In this document: positions 8,199 through 17,075 of the stretch, in pieces | Numbering within the stretch: position 1 is the first letter of the stretch | Layout of the letters: every line of letters starts with the position of its first letter | Assembly (NCBI RefSeq): GCF_003688595.1 | Contig: NZ_RCWT01000017.1 | Span: 1-64,000, forward strand | From: Sphingomonas sp. PP-F2F-G114-C0414 | GTDB taxonomy: Bacteria > Pseudomonadota > Alphaproteobacteria > Sphingomonadales > Sphingomonadaceae | Direction of reading: 5' to 3' | DNA: 64,000 bases | The notes under the pieces: model-generated | The model's database searches: none | What the model was told of the DNA's origin: nothing | Seen by the model: only the letters and a program-made list of their open reading frames with translations | Translations under genes and position numbers: made by a program

Positions 8199-10744
8199 GC
8201 CGCCGCCCGGACCCTGGACGGCAGGACCTGCTCGACGATCATCAGTCCGACATCGTTCTGCCAGAGCCAGAGCCCGTTCGCCTGTCCCGAAAAGCTCGAT
8301 TCGCCGCCGAGCGGGCCCCACGGCACGAAACCCGCGGCCAGCCCGAGCCCGTAGAGACCGGCGACCGGCACGCCCTCCGCATCGACGATCCGGCAATGGC
8401 GATCGACCATCGGCCTGCCGTCGTCCGCCGCCAACGCGATCGCCGCGCCGTCCTGTCCGACGATCGGCATGCCGATGGGGCGATAGCCGAGCGCCGCGAT
8501 CACCAGATCCGCGTCTTCGATATGCGCGCGCGCCGCCGCGTCGTCGTCGCCCGTGATCCGGTGCAGCGCGACGCGCGGATCGGGTTTGCGACCATCGATC
8601 TCGAGCATCCGCAGGACCAGATCGCGCGCTTCGAGCCGGAAGCCCGCCAGCCGGTAGACGAACCCCGATACCGGGCAGATGTCGTCCGGGCCGAAATCGG
8701 TGAAGCCCTCGGCATGCGCGGCCTTGACCGAATGATAGAAGGGCCGCAGCGGCCGACGGTGCAGCAGCGTGATCGCCTCCGCGCCGAACGGCAGCGCCGG
8801 CTGGCTTTTCAGCAGCAGCGCGATCGTCGTCAGCGCGCTGGTCGAGCCGCCGATCACCGCGATCTTCGGCGCACGTCGTCCGGTCAGCAGGTCGGCGACC
8901 TTCTCGAACCCGCCGATCGTCAGGACGTCGTCGGACTGGAGCAACCGCCCGGCCGCGAGTTCGATCAACGGCGCGCCTGCCACGCTCTGCGCGGCGAGCC
9001 GTTCGAGCGGCTGGTGACCGCCGGTCGCGACGACGACATTGTGCGCCAACTGTTCGAAAACGTGGCCGTCGGCCAGTCGGCGAAGCTCGACGCTCCACAG
9101 GCCATCGCCGACCCGTTTCGCGCCCAGCGCCTCGTGCCCGGTCAGAACCGTGCCGCCGTGCGCGCGGACGATATCGGTGAGCCGGTCGCCGGTCGCGCGC
9201 AACAGCGGCCCGACCTCGGTCAGCGGCACGCCGAGCGCACCCCCGTGCGCCGCGACCGCGCGGCCGGCGGGATGATCGACCAGCCGCGCGAGTTCGGGAT
9301 GCACATTGTCGCGCACCGCGGTCAGGAACGTCTGCGCGGTCGAATCCGAGGTGATCGCATAGCGCCCGAGCCGCCCGCCGCCGATCGCATTGCCGCGTTC
9401 GATCACCATCAGCCCGGAGGCCGAGAGATCGGGGAGCAGGCCGCGCTTGGTTGCAGAGGTCAGCATCGCCGTCCCCGCGGGGCCGCCGCCGATCACGATC
9501 ACCGAGGCGATCGCGCCGGTCGCGCCGCGCACCGACGCCCGCCGATCGCGCGGGCGGACGATCGCGGCGCAGGCGTTCGCAAGCGCTTCGCCGGCGCGTC
9601 GCGCGCCTGCAACCGACATCGCGTCGGTGATCGGCAGCGACAGCATCCGCCCCGCGATCCTGTCCGCGACCGGGGTGGGCTCGATCATCGCGGTCGCCTG
9701 GAACCAGGGCTGCTCGCCGAGATGCGGGCTGAAATAGCGGCCACAGCCGACCCCGTCCGCCTCGATCGCCTCGACGATCGCGTCGCGGTGATGCGCGATA
9801 TGCTCGGGAAGCAGCACCGGCATGAACTGCATCGACCGACGCCGGCCCGTCACCGCCTGGAACTGGAAATCGGGCAGCGTCGCGCGGTAGGTCTCGTCGA
9901 GCACCGCACGGTGGTCGGCGATCGCATCGATCTCGGCGAGCTTGGCCTGCGCGATGATCGCGGTGATCTCGGGCAGCTTGGCGTTGATCCCCGGCAGCGT
10001 CGCGCTGCGGCTGCCCTCGAACCCAAAATTCCCCATCGATCGCAACGTCGCGATCAGGTCGACGTCGCCGCTGTGGATCAGGCCGCCCTCGCCCACCGCG
10101 AACGTCTTGGTCGCGTGCATCGAATGCACCACCGCGAACGGCGCGCGCGCGCCGAAGCCGAGCCCGGCCTCGTCGAGCGTCCCCAGCGAGGACGCCGCAT
10201 CGATCACCACCCCGACGCCGTAGCGCCGCTGGAAATGGACGTAGCGGTCGAGGTCGATCGCGTTTCCGAACGTCGCATAGGGCACCATCACGCCGATCCG
10301 CTCGCCGTGTCGCTGGAGCAACCGCTCCTCCTCGATCGCGCAGGCGCCCCAATCGTCGGGATCGATATCGCAGATCAGCGGAGTCAGCCCCGCCCATGCC
10401 GCCGCCTGCGCGGTCGCGGCAAAGGTGAGCGCCGGCATCAGCGCCAGCGTACCCTGTTTGGGGTTCAGCCCGCCCGTCCGCATCCCCGATGCGTGGCGGA
10501 TCGCCAGCATGAGCCCCAGCGTGGCATTGCCGACCGCCAGGCACGCGCCGTGGCCGCCGAACAGCGTGTCGGTCACCCCGGCCTCGAACGCGCGCACCTC
10601 GGGACCGTTGTTGCTGAACACGCCCGACGCCTCGACGCGGCGCAGCGCATCGAGATGGTCACTCAGCCGCGGCGGATTGGGCGCGATCAGGGGGAGGCGT
10701 TTCATCGGCGGTCCGGTCTGTTGTGCGACAGGTCTATGCCCCAT
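8195..10744 (-). CDS. DegT/DnrJ/EryC1-family aminotransferase fused to FAD/NAD(P)-binding oxidoreductase
   Basis: The 849-residue product joins two enzymes. Residues about 14-400 are a PLP-dependent DegT/DnrJ sugar aminotransferase with the lysine in HATKTF (Lys213) and the cofactor Asp in VVIDAAS. Residues about 413-840 are a flavoprotein with IGGGPAG (419-425), a second nucleotide site IAVIGGS (628-634) and VVATGG. The second half resembles NAD_binding_9-type or lysine/ornithine N-hydroxylase-like proteins. AGGAGG stands only two bases before the ATG at 10744. Met14 (10705) is the more natural N-terminus but has no clear ribosome site. It is coupled to the glycosyltransferase and probably makes or oxidises an amino sugar. 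Confidence 0.8.
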   Translation of the reverse strand: MGHRPVAQQTGPPMKRLPLIAPNPPRLSDHLDALRRVEASGVFSNNGPEVRAFEAGVTDTLFGGHGACLAVGNATLGLMLAIRHASGMRTGGLNPKQGTLALMPALTFAATAQAAAWAGLTPLICDIDPDDWGACAIEEERLLQRHGERIGVMVPYATFGNAIDLDRYVHFQRRYGVGVVIDAASSLGTLDEAGLGFGARAPFAVVHSMHATKTFAVGEGGLIHSGDVDLIATLRSMGNFGFEGSRSATLPGINAKLPEITAIIAQAKLAEIDAIADHRAVLDETYRATLPDFQFQAVTGRRRSMQFMPVLLPEHIAHHRDAIVEAIEADGVGCGRYFSPHLGEQPWFQATAMIEPTPVADRIAGRMLSLPITDAMSVAGARRAGEALANACAAIVRPRDRRASVRGATGAIASVIVIGGGPAGTAMLTSATKRGLLPDLSASGLMVIERGNAIGGGRLGRYAITSDSTAQTFLTAVRDNVHPELARLVDHPAGRAVAAHGGALGVPLTEVGPLLRATGDRLTDIVRAHGGTVLTGHEALGAKRVGDGLWSVELRRLADGHVFEQLAHNVVVATGGHQPLERLAAQSVAGAPLIELAAGRLLQSDDVLTIGGFEKVADLLTGRRAPKIAVIGGSTSALTTIALLLKSQPALPFGAEAITLLHRRPLRPFYHSVKAAHAEGFTDFGPDDICPVSGFVYRLAGFRLEARDLVLRMLEIDGRKPDPRVALHRITGDDDAAARAHIEDADLVIAALGYRPIGMPIVGQDGAAIALAADDGRPMVDRHCRIVDAEGVPVAGLYGLGLAAGFVPWGPLGGESSFSGQANGLWLWQNDVGLMIVEQVLPSRVRAAA

Positions 10745-10805
10745 CGCCTCCTAAGAACCAGTTACGCGGGCAAACGCCAAGAGAGGCAAGACAGTTCTTT
10801 CCTTA

Positions 10806-10834
10806 CACCACCCCGGATAGCGTCCGGGGTGGTG
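10806..10834. terminator. Strong GC-rich hairpin between two minus-strand genes
   Basis: A perfect 12-bp stem CACCACCCCGGA with a five-base loop lies just beyond the stop of the S15-type hydrolase gene (10843). No T-run follows on the minus strand, so termination efficiency is uncertain. Position and stem strength support a terminator role. Confidence 0.55.
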
Positions 10835-10842
10835 CAGCAGTT

Positions 10843-12756
10843 TCAGCGGACCAGCGGCAGGCTGATATAGCTTTCGTCGGCACCCGAGACGGTGATCTTC
10901 TGCGTCGCCTTCACGTAATCCTTTGGTTGCGCGAAGAAGATGTTCGGGACGAACGTCTGCGGGTTGCGATCGTAGAGCGGGAACCAGCTCGACTGGACCT
11001 GCACCATGATCTTGTGCCCCGGCAGGAACACGTGATTGGTGGTCGGCAGCGCGAACTTGTATTTTAGCGGTACGTTCGCGGCGATCGGCTTGGCCACCGC
11101 CAAATCCTCACGATAGCGCCCGCGGAAAATGTCCATCGCCACCGACAATTGATACCCCGCCATCGCCTTGTCACCCGGAGTCACGTCGGGATACACGTCG
11201 ATCAGCTTCACCACCCAGTCGCTGTCGGTGCCGCTCGTCGAAGCGGTCAGGTTCACCTCCGGCACGCCCGCGATCGTCGTCGGCGTGGTCAACGCGTCGG
11301 TCGTGAAGGTCAGCACGTCGGGCCGCCCCGAGACCGCGCGCTGATCGTCGACCAGCCACTGTTTCCACGTCGATCCGGTCGCATAGGTCGGGACGGTCGG
11401 GCGCACGCGGTAGCTGACCGGTGTCGCCGGGTCGGAGATATAGTCCGCGGTCGTCGCCGCGCCGCCAGCCGCCTGGAACCCGAGCGTGCCACCGGGCTTG
11501 AGATAGAGCGGCGTGCCAGCGGTTTGCGCGGTCGGCCATTTGTCGAGCCGCTGCCACTCGTTGCGCCCCGACTGGAACATCGTCACCGGCGCGACGTCCA
11601 TCGCCGGCTGGTCGCTCTTCAGGTAGTGCGCGAGGAACGGCGCGAGCACGTGCCAGCGCCACCATTTGGCGGTGTCGGCATCCCATTTGATCGCGCCCAG
11701 CGCAGTGCCGTCGCGCACCTCCTGCCCGTGATACCACGGGCCCATCGACAGATAGACCATGTCGTTGGCGGTGTCCTTGGGCTCCAGCGCGCGGTAGACC
11801 GCAGGCGCCCCGTAGATATCCTCCTGATCCCACAGCCCGCCGACGATCAGCGTCGGCACCTTGAGCGGCTGGCCGGCGAGCACGGTGTCCATCGCCTGGC
11901 TCGACCAGAACGAATCATACGCCGGATGCTGCGTGATCTTGCGCCAGAAGCCGAGCTGTTCGAGCCCCTGCGCCTTGCCGATCGCCCCCGCCGAGCCGCC
12001 CTTGAGGTAATAGTCATAGTCGTCGGCGGTGTCGGTGATCCACGGCGTGCCGGCATCCTTGGTCGCCTCCTGGCCGAGGACGTAGGGCATCATGCCCTCG
12101 CGGAAGGCGCCGTTGTGGAACCAGTCGTCGCCGCGCCAGCCATCGACCATCGGATTCATCGGTACCGACACCTTCAATGCCGGATGCGGATTGATCAGCG
12201 CCATCAGCGGCAGGAAGCCGTCATAGCTGATCCCGCTGATCCCGACGCGCCCGTTCGATTCGGGGACGTGCTTCACCAGCCAGTCGATCGTGTCGTAGGT
12301 GTCGGTCGAATCGTCGGTCTTGGTCGGGTTCTGTGCAGTCCCGGCACGCGCGGGGTTCATCATGTAGATGCCCTGCGACCCGTGCATCCCGCGGACGTCC
12401 TGGATCACGCGGATATAGCGCGCCGCGGCGATCACGTCGCCCGCGCCGTCGCCATGCTCGAGGATGCCCGCATAGGTGCCGCTGTCGACCTTGGTCTGCG
12501 CGTCAGCGTCATAGGGCGTGCGCGTCATCAGGATGCCCGCGTCCTTCGCGCCCTTGGGCACGATGATGACGGTGTGCAGCTTGACCCCGTCGCGCATCGG
12601 GATCTCGACGACCTTGCGCACATAGTCGTAGCCGACGTCGCGCGGCGCCATCTTGGCGGGGCGTTCGTCGTAATTCTGCGCGGTCGCGGGGGCGGTCGTA
12701 GCGACGGCGAGCGCAGCCAGCGCGCACGCGGTAAGCAGACGGGGCATCGATATCAT
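10843..12756 (-). CDS. CocE/NonD-family (peptidase S15-like) exported hydrolase
   Basis: This 637-residue protein has a signal peptide (hydrophobic residues 7-24, cleavage near TAQ). It then shows the alpha/beta hydrolase domain of the X-Pro dipeptidyl-peptidase/CocE group: nucleophile Ser177 in GISYDG, the acid in GLWDQED, and the His in MGPWYHGQ. The C-terminal third is the jelly-roll domain of this family (LPGHKIMVQV). Family members include cocaine esterase and glutaryl-7-ACA acylases, but the natural substrate here cannot be told. AGGAAGAAG in front of the ATG at 12756 supports this start over Met4. Confidence 0.88.
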   Translation of the reverse strand: MISMPRLLTACALAALAVATTAPATAQNYDERPAKMAPRDVGYDYVRKVVEIPMRDGVKLHTVIIVPKGAKDAGILMTRTPYDADAQTKVDSGTYAGILEHGDGAGDVIAAARYIRVIQDVRGMHGSQGIYMMNPARAGTAQNPTKTDDSTDTYDTIDWLVKHVPESNGRVGISGISYDGFLPLMALINPHPALKVSVPMNPMVDGWRGDDWFHNGAFREGMMPYVLGQEATKDAGTPWITDTADDYDYYLKGGSAGAIGKAQGLEQLGFWRKITQHPAYDSFWSSQAMDTVLAGQPLKVPTLIVGGLWDQEDIYGAPAVYRALEPKDTANDMVYLSMGPWYHGQEVRDGTALGAIKWDADTAKWWRWHVLAPFLAHYLKSDQPAMDVAPVTMFQSGRNEWQRLDKWPTAQTAGTPLYLKPGGTLGFQAAGGAATTADYISDPATPVSYRVRPTVPTYATGSTWKQWLVDDQRAVSGRPDVLTFTTDALTTPTTIAGVPEVNLTASTSGTDSDWVVKLIDVYPDVTPGDKAMAGYQLSVAMDIFRGRYREDLAVAKPIAANVPLKYKFALPTTNHVFLPGHKIMVQVQSSWFPLYDRNPQTFVPNIFFAQPKDYVKATQKITVSGADESYISLPLVR

Positions 12757-12781
12757 GTCTTCTTCCTTCCCTCCCGGACCG

Positions 12782-12824
12782 AAAAAGAAAAAGGCCCGCC
12801 TCCCCGTTATGGAAAGACGAGCCT
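12782..12824 (-). terminator. Rho-independent terminator
   Basis: On the minus strand, a 14-bp stem (arms 12811-12824 and 12792-12805, with several G-U pairs, loop ATAAC) is followed directly by TTTTTCTTTTT. It lies 23 bases after the stop of the small gene at 12847 and ahead of the S15-type hydrolase, so it ends the M16/small-gene transcript. Confidence 0.85.
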
Positions 12825-12846
12825 CCTCTCGTAATACTCTAAACGA

Positions 12847-13146
12847 TCAGGCCGTCCGCGTACCGGTCAGCGGGAAGCTGCCGAACGCGCCGGCTGCGAC
12901 GCTGCCCTTGAGGACGTCGTCCTCGACGGTCGCCTTGCAGTCGAGCGTCATCGGCATCGGCACGGTCATGCTCTGCTTCCAGGTGATCGTGTCGCCATCG
13001 ACGTCACCGGTGACGTCCATGCCACCCATCGCGCCCGACACCGCACCCGTGAAGGTGCTGCCGGCGCTGTTGACGGTCAGCGTCATCTTCTGATCGCCCA
13101 GCGGCGATTTGACCACGCAATCCCAGCTGCCATCGACGTTTGCCAT
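12847..13146 (-). CDS. Small hypothetical protein, beta-rich
   Basis: The product is 99 residues with no signal peptide and starts MANVDGSWDCVVKSP. The sequence alternates strands and turns (MTLTVNSAGSTFTGAVSG, DVTGDVDGDTITW), suggesting a small beta-barrel of lipocalin-like or copper-resistance style, but no family is recognised. An in-frame extension to 13191 exists. The start at 13146 is preferred because AGGAGAG stands at good distance upstream. It sits 45 bases behind the M16 protease gene on the same strand and ahead of a clear terminator, so it is probably the last gene of that transcript. Confidence 0.7.
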   Translation of the reverse strand: MANVDGSWDCVVKSPLGDQKMTLTVNSAGSTFTGAVSGAMGGMDVTGDVDGDTITWKQSMTVPMPMTLDCKATVEDDVLKGSVAAGAFGSFPLTGTRTA

Positions 13147-13191
13147 TGCACTCTCTCCTGAAGCACCACCCAGAACGCCTGGGCTCTGCAA

Positions 13192-16035
13192 TTAATTGGC
13201 GCCGGCAACCGACGCCGCGGAGATGACCTCGACCGGCAGGCCGATGCTGTCAAGCTGCGGTCGCACCGTCTTCGCATCGCCGACCACAACCCAGATCGTC
13301 TTCTTCGGATCGATCGCCTGCTGGATCGCGGTGTTGAGTTGCGGCAGGTTAAGTCCCTGATAGCGCTGCGTGATCGTCGCGTAGTAATCGTCGGGCCGCT
13401 TAAGCAGGTCGTTCTGCTGCATCGCGCCGAGCACCGCGTCGGACGTCTCGAAATTGCCCGACAGCGAACGGATCGCACCGTTGATCGCACGATCGAACTC
13501 GGCCTGCGTCATCGGCTCCTTGCCGAGGAACGCGCCGATATCGCTGCGCAGCGCAGCGATCGACGGGCCGGTCTGGTCCGCCTGCACCGGTGCCGACAGG
13601 ATGTAGGGCGCGGCGTGCTCGACCTGCTGGAACCGCCCCGACACGCCGTAGGACCAATGCTTGCTCTCGCGCAGATCCATGTTGACGCGACCGAGGAAGC
13701 TGCCGCCGAGCGCATCGTTGGCGGTCACGATCGGCAACAGGTCCTGCGTGCCCTTCAGGCCGGTCGGGATGCCGGCGAAGATCGCCGATTGCGGGCTGTC
13801 CGGCCGATCGACCAGCACGATCTTCGGCCCCGACGGCGTGACGGTCGCCGGAAAGACCTTGGTGCCCGCTGCGCCGGTCGGCCTCCACGTGCCGAACCGA
13901 CCGTCGAGCGCCGCCTTCACCTCGGCGAGCGGACGATCGCTGACGACGAAGATCTTCGCCTTGTCGGGCCGCAGCCATGCTTGCTGGAACGCGATCAGGT
14001 CCGATCGGGTCAGCGCCGCGACCGCCTTCGGATCGCCGCTGCCGATCGCCTTGGCATAGGGCGATGTCGGCCCCTGGATCAGCGGCGGCATGACGCGGGC
14101 GTAGATCCCGCCCGGGCTGGTCAGCTCCTGTGCGATCTGCGCGAGTTGCTGGTTCTTGACGCGCGCGACCTCGGCATCAGCGAACGCCGGGTTCTGCGCG
14201 ATGTCCGCGAACAGGTCGATCGCCGGCGCGAGGTTCGCACTCGGCACCTGCAACGACAGGAAGGTCCGATCGCTCGATGCGCCCGAACCGATATCCGCGC
14301 CCAGCCGCTCCTTGGCCTCGGCCAGCGCGACCGAATCGCGCGTCGGCGTACCCTCGTCCATCATCGCCAGCGTCAGTTGCTGCGTGCCGAGCTTGCCCGC
14401 GACGTCCGCTGCGGTGCCCGCATCGAAGCTCAACACCGCCTGCGTCACCGGCACCGCGGTGCGCTGCGCGTAGACCACCTCGATACCGTTCGCGAGCCGG
14501 GTCCGCTCGACGGTCGGGAAGCTCAGGCCGGCGACCGTGCCGACGCCCGGCAACGGCCCCCGCGTCCCCTTCGGCGGCGCCTCGGGTGCAGGGACGACGT
14601 TGGCCTTGGGCGGCACGACCGCGTTGGCATAGGCATCGCGCGGCCCCGGCACGACGGTCAGCGAATAGGCGGGGCGCGACAGCCACTTCGCCGCCGCAGC
14701 CTTTACGCTGGCCGGCGTCTCGGCCGCCAGCTGCAACAGCTGTTTCTTGTAATAGCCGGGATCGTTCGAATACAGCGCGCCCTCGGCCAGCGTCACCGCC
14801 TTGCCGCCGAACCCGCCGACCGATTCCAGCCCTTCCATCGTCCGGGCCGCGGTCGTCGTCGCGACGCGGCTGACCTCGTCCGCGGTCGGGCCGTTCTTCA
14901 GGAAATCGGCGAGAATCTCGTCGATCCGCTTCGACACCAGCGCAGGGTCGACGCCCTGCCGGACGATCGCCTCGATCTCGAACATGCCGAGTTGGCTGAA
15001 GCTGCTGTTGCTCGCCGAAATCCGCGTGACCAGCTTCTCCTTCTTGACCAGCGCGGTATCGAACCGGCTGCTGGCGAGGCCACCGAGCACGCCCGCCGCA
15101 ACCTCCAGCGCGGTGCCGTCCTTGTCGTTCAGGCCGGGCACCACCCAGTTGCGGCTGATCATCACCGCCGCGACGCGGTCCTTGATCGTCTCGCTGACCG
15201 GCGCAGGCAAGGTCGGGATCGGTGCAGGCGGAACGATGCTCTGGGGCCCCTTCGGGATGCCGCCGAAATACTTCTCCGCGAGACGCTTCCCGGTGGCGGC
15301 ATCGACGTCGCCGGCCAGCACCAGCACCGCGTTGTTCGGGCCGTAATGATCCTTGAACCAGTCCTTCACGGTCTGCAGCGACGCCGCATCGAGATCCGCC
15401 ATCGAACCGATCGTGGTGTGGCCATATGGGTGATCCGCGGGGAACAGCCCCTCGGTGGTCTTATACTGGGTCAGGCCGTAGGGCTGGTTGTCGCCCTGGC
15501 GCTTCTCGTTCTGGACGACGCCGCGCTGCTCGTCGAGCACGCCTTGCGTGATCGCGCCGGTCAGATAGCCCATGCGGTCGGATTCGAGGAACAGCGCACG
15601 ATCGAGGGCGGCGGTCGGCACCGTCTCGAAGTAATTGGTGCGATCGTAATAGGTGGTGCCGTTGAAGTCGGTCGCGCCGACCTGTTTCAGCGGTTCGAAG
15701 AAGTCGCCGGGCGCGTTCTCGGAGCCGTTGAACATCAGATGCTCGAACAGATGCGCGAACCCGGTCTTGCCCTTGGGCTCGAACTTCGACCCGACATTGT
15801 ACCAGACCGAGACCGCCACCACCGGCGCCTTGCGGTCGGTGTGGACGACGACGCGCAGGCCGTTCTTCAGCGTGAACTGCTGGTAGGGGATATCGACCGA
15901 CTTGACGAGATCGGCGACCGGCGCAGGCTTTGCAGCACGAAGATCACGGGCTGCGGGAGCTTGTGCCCAACCCGGCGCGGCCGACAGAAACGCTGTTGCG
16001 GCGACACCGGCAAGAACCGTCTTTTTCGAAACCAT
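13192..16035 (-). CDS. Exported M16-family zinc metalloprotease (two-lobed)
   Basis: The product is 947 residues with a signal peptide (AGVAATAFLSAAPGWAQA). The first M16 domain holds the inverted zinc motif HLFEH (His95, Glu98, His99), and the third ligand is expected in the NEKRQGD region. Further M16 domains follow, including a second half without the zinc motif that starts near LANGIEVVYAQR. This is the usual double-length periplasmic pitrilysin-like layout. The start at 16035 is used because the signal peptide begins there and GAGGATC lies upstream. An open extension to 16158 is probably not translated. Expected role: degradation of peptides in the periplasm. Confidence 0.9.
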   Translation of the reverse strand: MVSKKTVLAGVAATAFLSAAPGWAQAPAARDLRAAKPAPVADLVKSVDIPYQQFTLKNGLRVVVHTDRKAPVVAVSVWYNVGSKFEPKGKTGFAHLFEHLMFNGSENAPGDFFEPLKQVGATDFNGTTYYDRTNYFETVPTAALDRALFLESDRMGYLTGAITQGVLDEQRGVVQNEKRQGDNQPYGLTQYKTTEGLFPADHPYGHTTIGSMADLDAASLQTVKDWFKDHYGPNNAVLVLAGDVDAATGKRLAEKYFGGIPKGPQSIVPPAPIPTLPAPVSETIKDRVAAVMISRNWVVPGLNDKDGTALEVAAGVLGGLASSRFDTALVKKEKLVTRISASNSSFSQLGMFEIEAIVRQGVDPALVSKRIDEILADFLKNGPTADEVSRVATTTAARTMEGLESVGGFGGKAVTLAEGALYSNDPGYYKKQLLQLAAETPASVKAAAAKWLSRPAYSLTVVPGPRDAYANAVVPPKANVVPAPEAPPKGTRGPLPGVGTVAGLSFPTVERTRLANGIEVVYAQRTAVPVTQAVLSFDAGTAADVAGKLGTQQLTLAMMDEGTPTRDSVALAEAKERLGADIGSGASSDRTFLSLQVPSANLAPAIDLFADIAQNPAFADAEVARVKNQQLAQIAQELTSPGGIYARVMPPLIQGPTSPYAKAIGSGDPKAVAALTRSDLIAFQQAWLRPDKAKIFVVSDRPLAEVKAALDGRFGTWRPTGAAGTKVFPATVTPSGPKIVLVDRPDSPQSAIFAGIPTGLKGTQDLLPIVTANDALGGSFLGRVNMDLRESKHWSYGVSGRFQQVEHAAPYILSAPVQADQTGPSIAALRSDIGAFLGKEPMTQAEFDRAINGAIRSLSGNFETSDAVLGAMQQNDLLKRPDDYYATITQRYQGLNLPQLNTAIQQAIDPKKTIWVVVGDAKTVRPQLDSIGLPVEVISAASVAGAN

Positions 16036-16411
16036 ATGCGTCAGTGATCCTCGCCTTAATTGTCTCCTCACCATAAGTGCCCCGCGAGTTTGAGCAACAG
16101 AAATGACAGGCCGGCGATACGTCGAAATTCGCCGCGACGGGATCGCCGCATTCTGCATAACAGAATCTACGCCCTCCGGTATTACGCCGTTCGACTTAAA
16201 GACTGCATGATAGATTTTTCATCTTACCGCCGGCACCGCTTTTCGATGATCCGAGCCATTCTTCGGTCGACCGTCCGAAATCAGGACGATTAGCACTCGA
16301 TCATGCTGATCGAAACTTTATCCAACATTTGCGCATTGTAAGGATTGCCAATTTATAGATGAACATTGTAGGCGCGCCGCACAGGGGCCATTATCACTTC
16401 AAGGATATCTC
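16036..16411. other. Intergenic region between divergent M16 protease and MucR genes
   Basis: These 376 bases hold no convincing gene. The right part (about 16190-16380) is more AT-rich than its surroundings and must carry the mucR promoter. No clear operator repeat was recognised. Confidence 0.5.
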
Positions 16412-16927
16412 GTGACCGATACACTCAATACCGTCGAACTCGCCGCCGAACTGACCGCGGCATGGCTCGCGAACCCGAACACGCGGACCGCAGCAGACGA
16501 CGTTCCGGCTTTTCTGCTTGCGATGCATGCCGCTGTCGCGAAGCTCGTCGATGCGGGTGACGCAGAGCCTGAGGCCGCGCCGGTTTCGACCGCAGAGCCC
16601 GCAGTATCGGCGCGCAAGTCGCTTGCCTCGCCCGACCACATCATCTCGATGCTCGACGGCAAGAAGTACAAGACGCTGCGTCGTCACCTTTCGACCAACG
16701 GCCTGACGCCGGAACAGTATCGCGAGCGCTTCAACCTGAAGCCCGATTATCCGATGGTCGCCGCAACCTATTCGGAAGCGCGTCGCGCGATGGCGAAGTC
16801 GATCGGTCTCGGCCGCAAGGCGGGTTCGACCGTCGAAAAGGCTGCCGGTTCGGCGGCAACGACGGTGCGCAAGACCGGCAAGGCTGCACTCGATGCCGCC
16901 AAGAAGACGCTCGGCAACGAGGGCTGA
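16412..16927 (+). CDS. MucR/Ros-family transcriptional regulator
   Basis: This 171-residue protein has the MucR core in its middle: ISMLDGKKYKTLRRHLS, LTPEQYRERFNL, YPMVAATYSEARR. MucR proteins bind AT-rich promoter DNA and control surface polysaccharide, motility and stress genes. The cysteine that begins the Ros zinc finger is replaced by Ser (IIS instead of IIC). The C-terminus carries an unusual Ala/Lys-rich tail after residue 130 (AAGSAATTVRKTGKAALDAAKK), which resembles histone-like or DNA-binding tails. The start codon is GTG. It stands alone and is followed by a terminator hairpin. Confidence 0.85.
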   Translation: MTDTLNTVELAAELTAAWLANPNTRTAADDVPAFLLAMHAAVAKLVDAGDAEPEAAPVSTAEPAVSARKSLASPDHIISMLDGKKYKTLRRHLSTNGLTPEQYRERFNLKPDYPMVAATYSEARRAMAKSIGLGRKAGSTVEKAAGSAATTVRKTGKAALDAAKKTLGNEG

Positions 16928-16935
16928 AGCACGGT

Positions 16936-16958
16936 CGGGGGAAGCTCGTCTTCCCCCG
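16936..16958 (+). terminator. Hairpin terminator downstream of the MucR gene
   Basis: A perfect 9-bp stem CGGGGGAAG with a five-base loop begins nine bases after the mucR stop. It is followed by TCTGTC, a weak T-run. Position supports termination of mucR. Confidence 0.65.
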
Positions 16959-17027
16959 TCTGTCGGTCCGCGGCGATGGCTGCGCAGCCACGCGGGTCGA
17001 CATTTTAAACGCCGCGCGCGCTTGGTC

Positions 17028-17062
17028 CGATAGCGGCCTGCCCTGTCGGCAGGCCGCTATCG
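17028..17062. terminator. Long perfect hairpin between convergent genes
   Basis: A 15-bp perfect stem CGATAGCGGCCTGCC with loop CTGTC lies between mucR and the convergent dienelactone-hydrolase gene. No T-run follows on either side. It most likely separates the two transcripts. Confidence 0.6.
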
Positions 17063-17075
17063 CCAGGTCACCGCA

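Noticed and set aside
9000..9300. Possible CRISPR-like or tandem repeats in GC-rich regions
   Set aside because: Apparent repeats are recurring Arg/Ala/Asp codon runs. No regular spacing or conserved unit was found, and no CRISPR array is seen anywhere in the window.
7107..10544. 1145-codon frame suggesting one giant protein ending in the glycosyltransferase
   Set aside because: The front two thirds are the wrong frame of the fusion gene. Only the part from GTG 8198 has glycosyltransferase motifs and a proper overlap.
8396..10870. 824-codon plus-strand open frame opposite the aminotransferase fusion
   Set aside because: It is very Arg/Asp-rich and lacks motifs, and the minus-strand frame shows clear PLP and FAD motifs. 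It is a GC-codon shadow.
13339..16047. 902-codon plus-strand frame opposite the M16 protease
   Set aside because: Antisense shadow. The minus strand carries HLFEH and a signal peptide.
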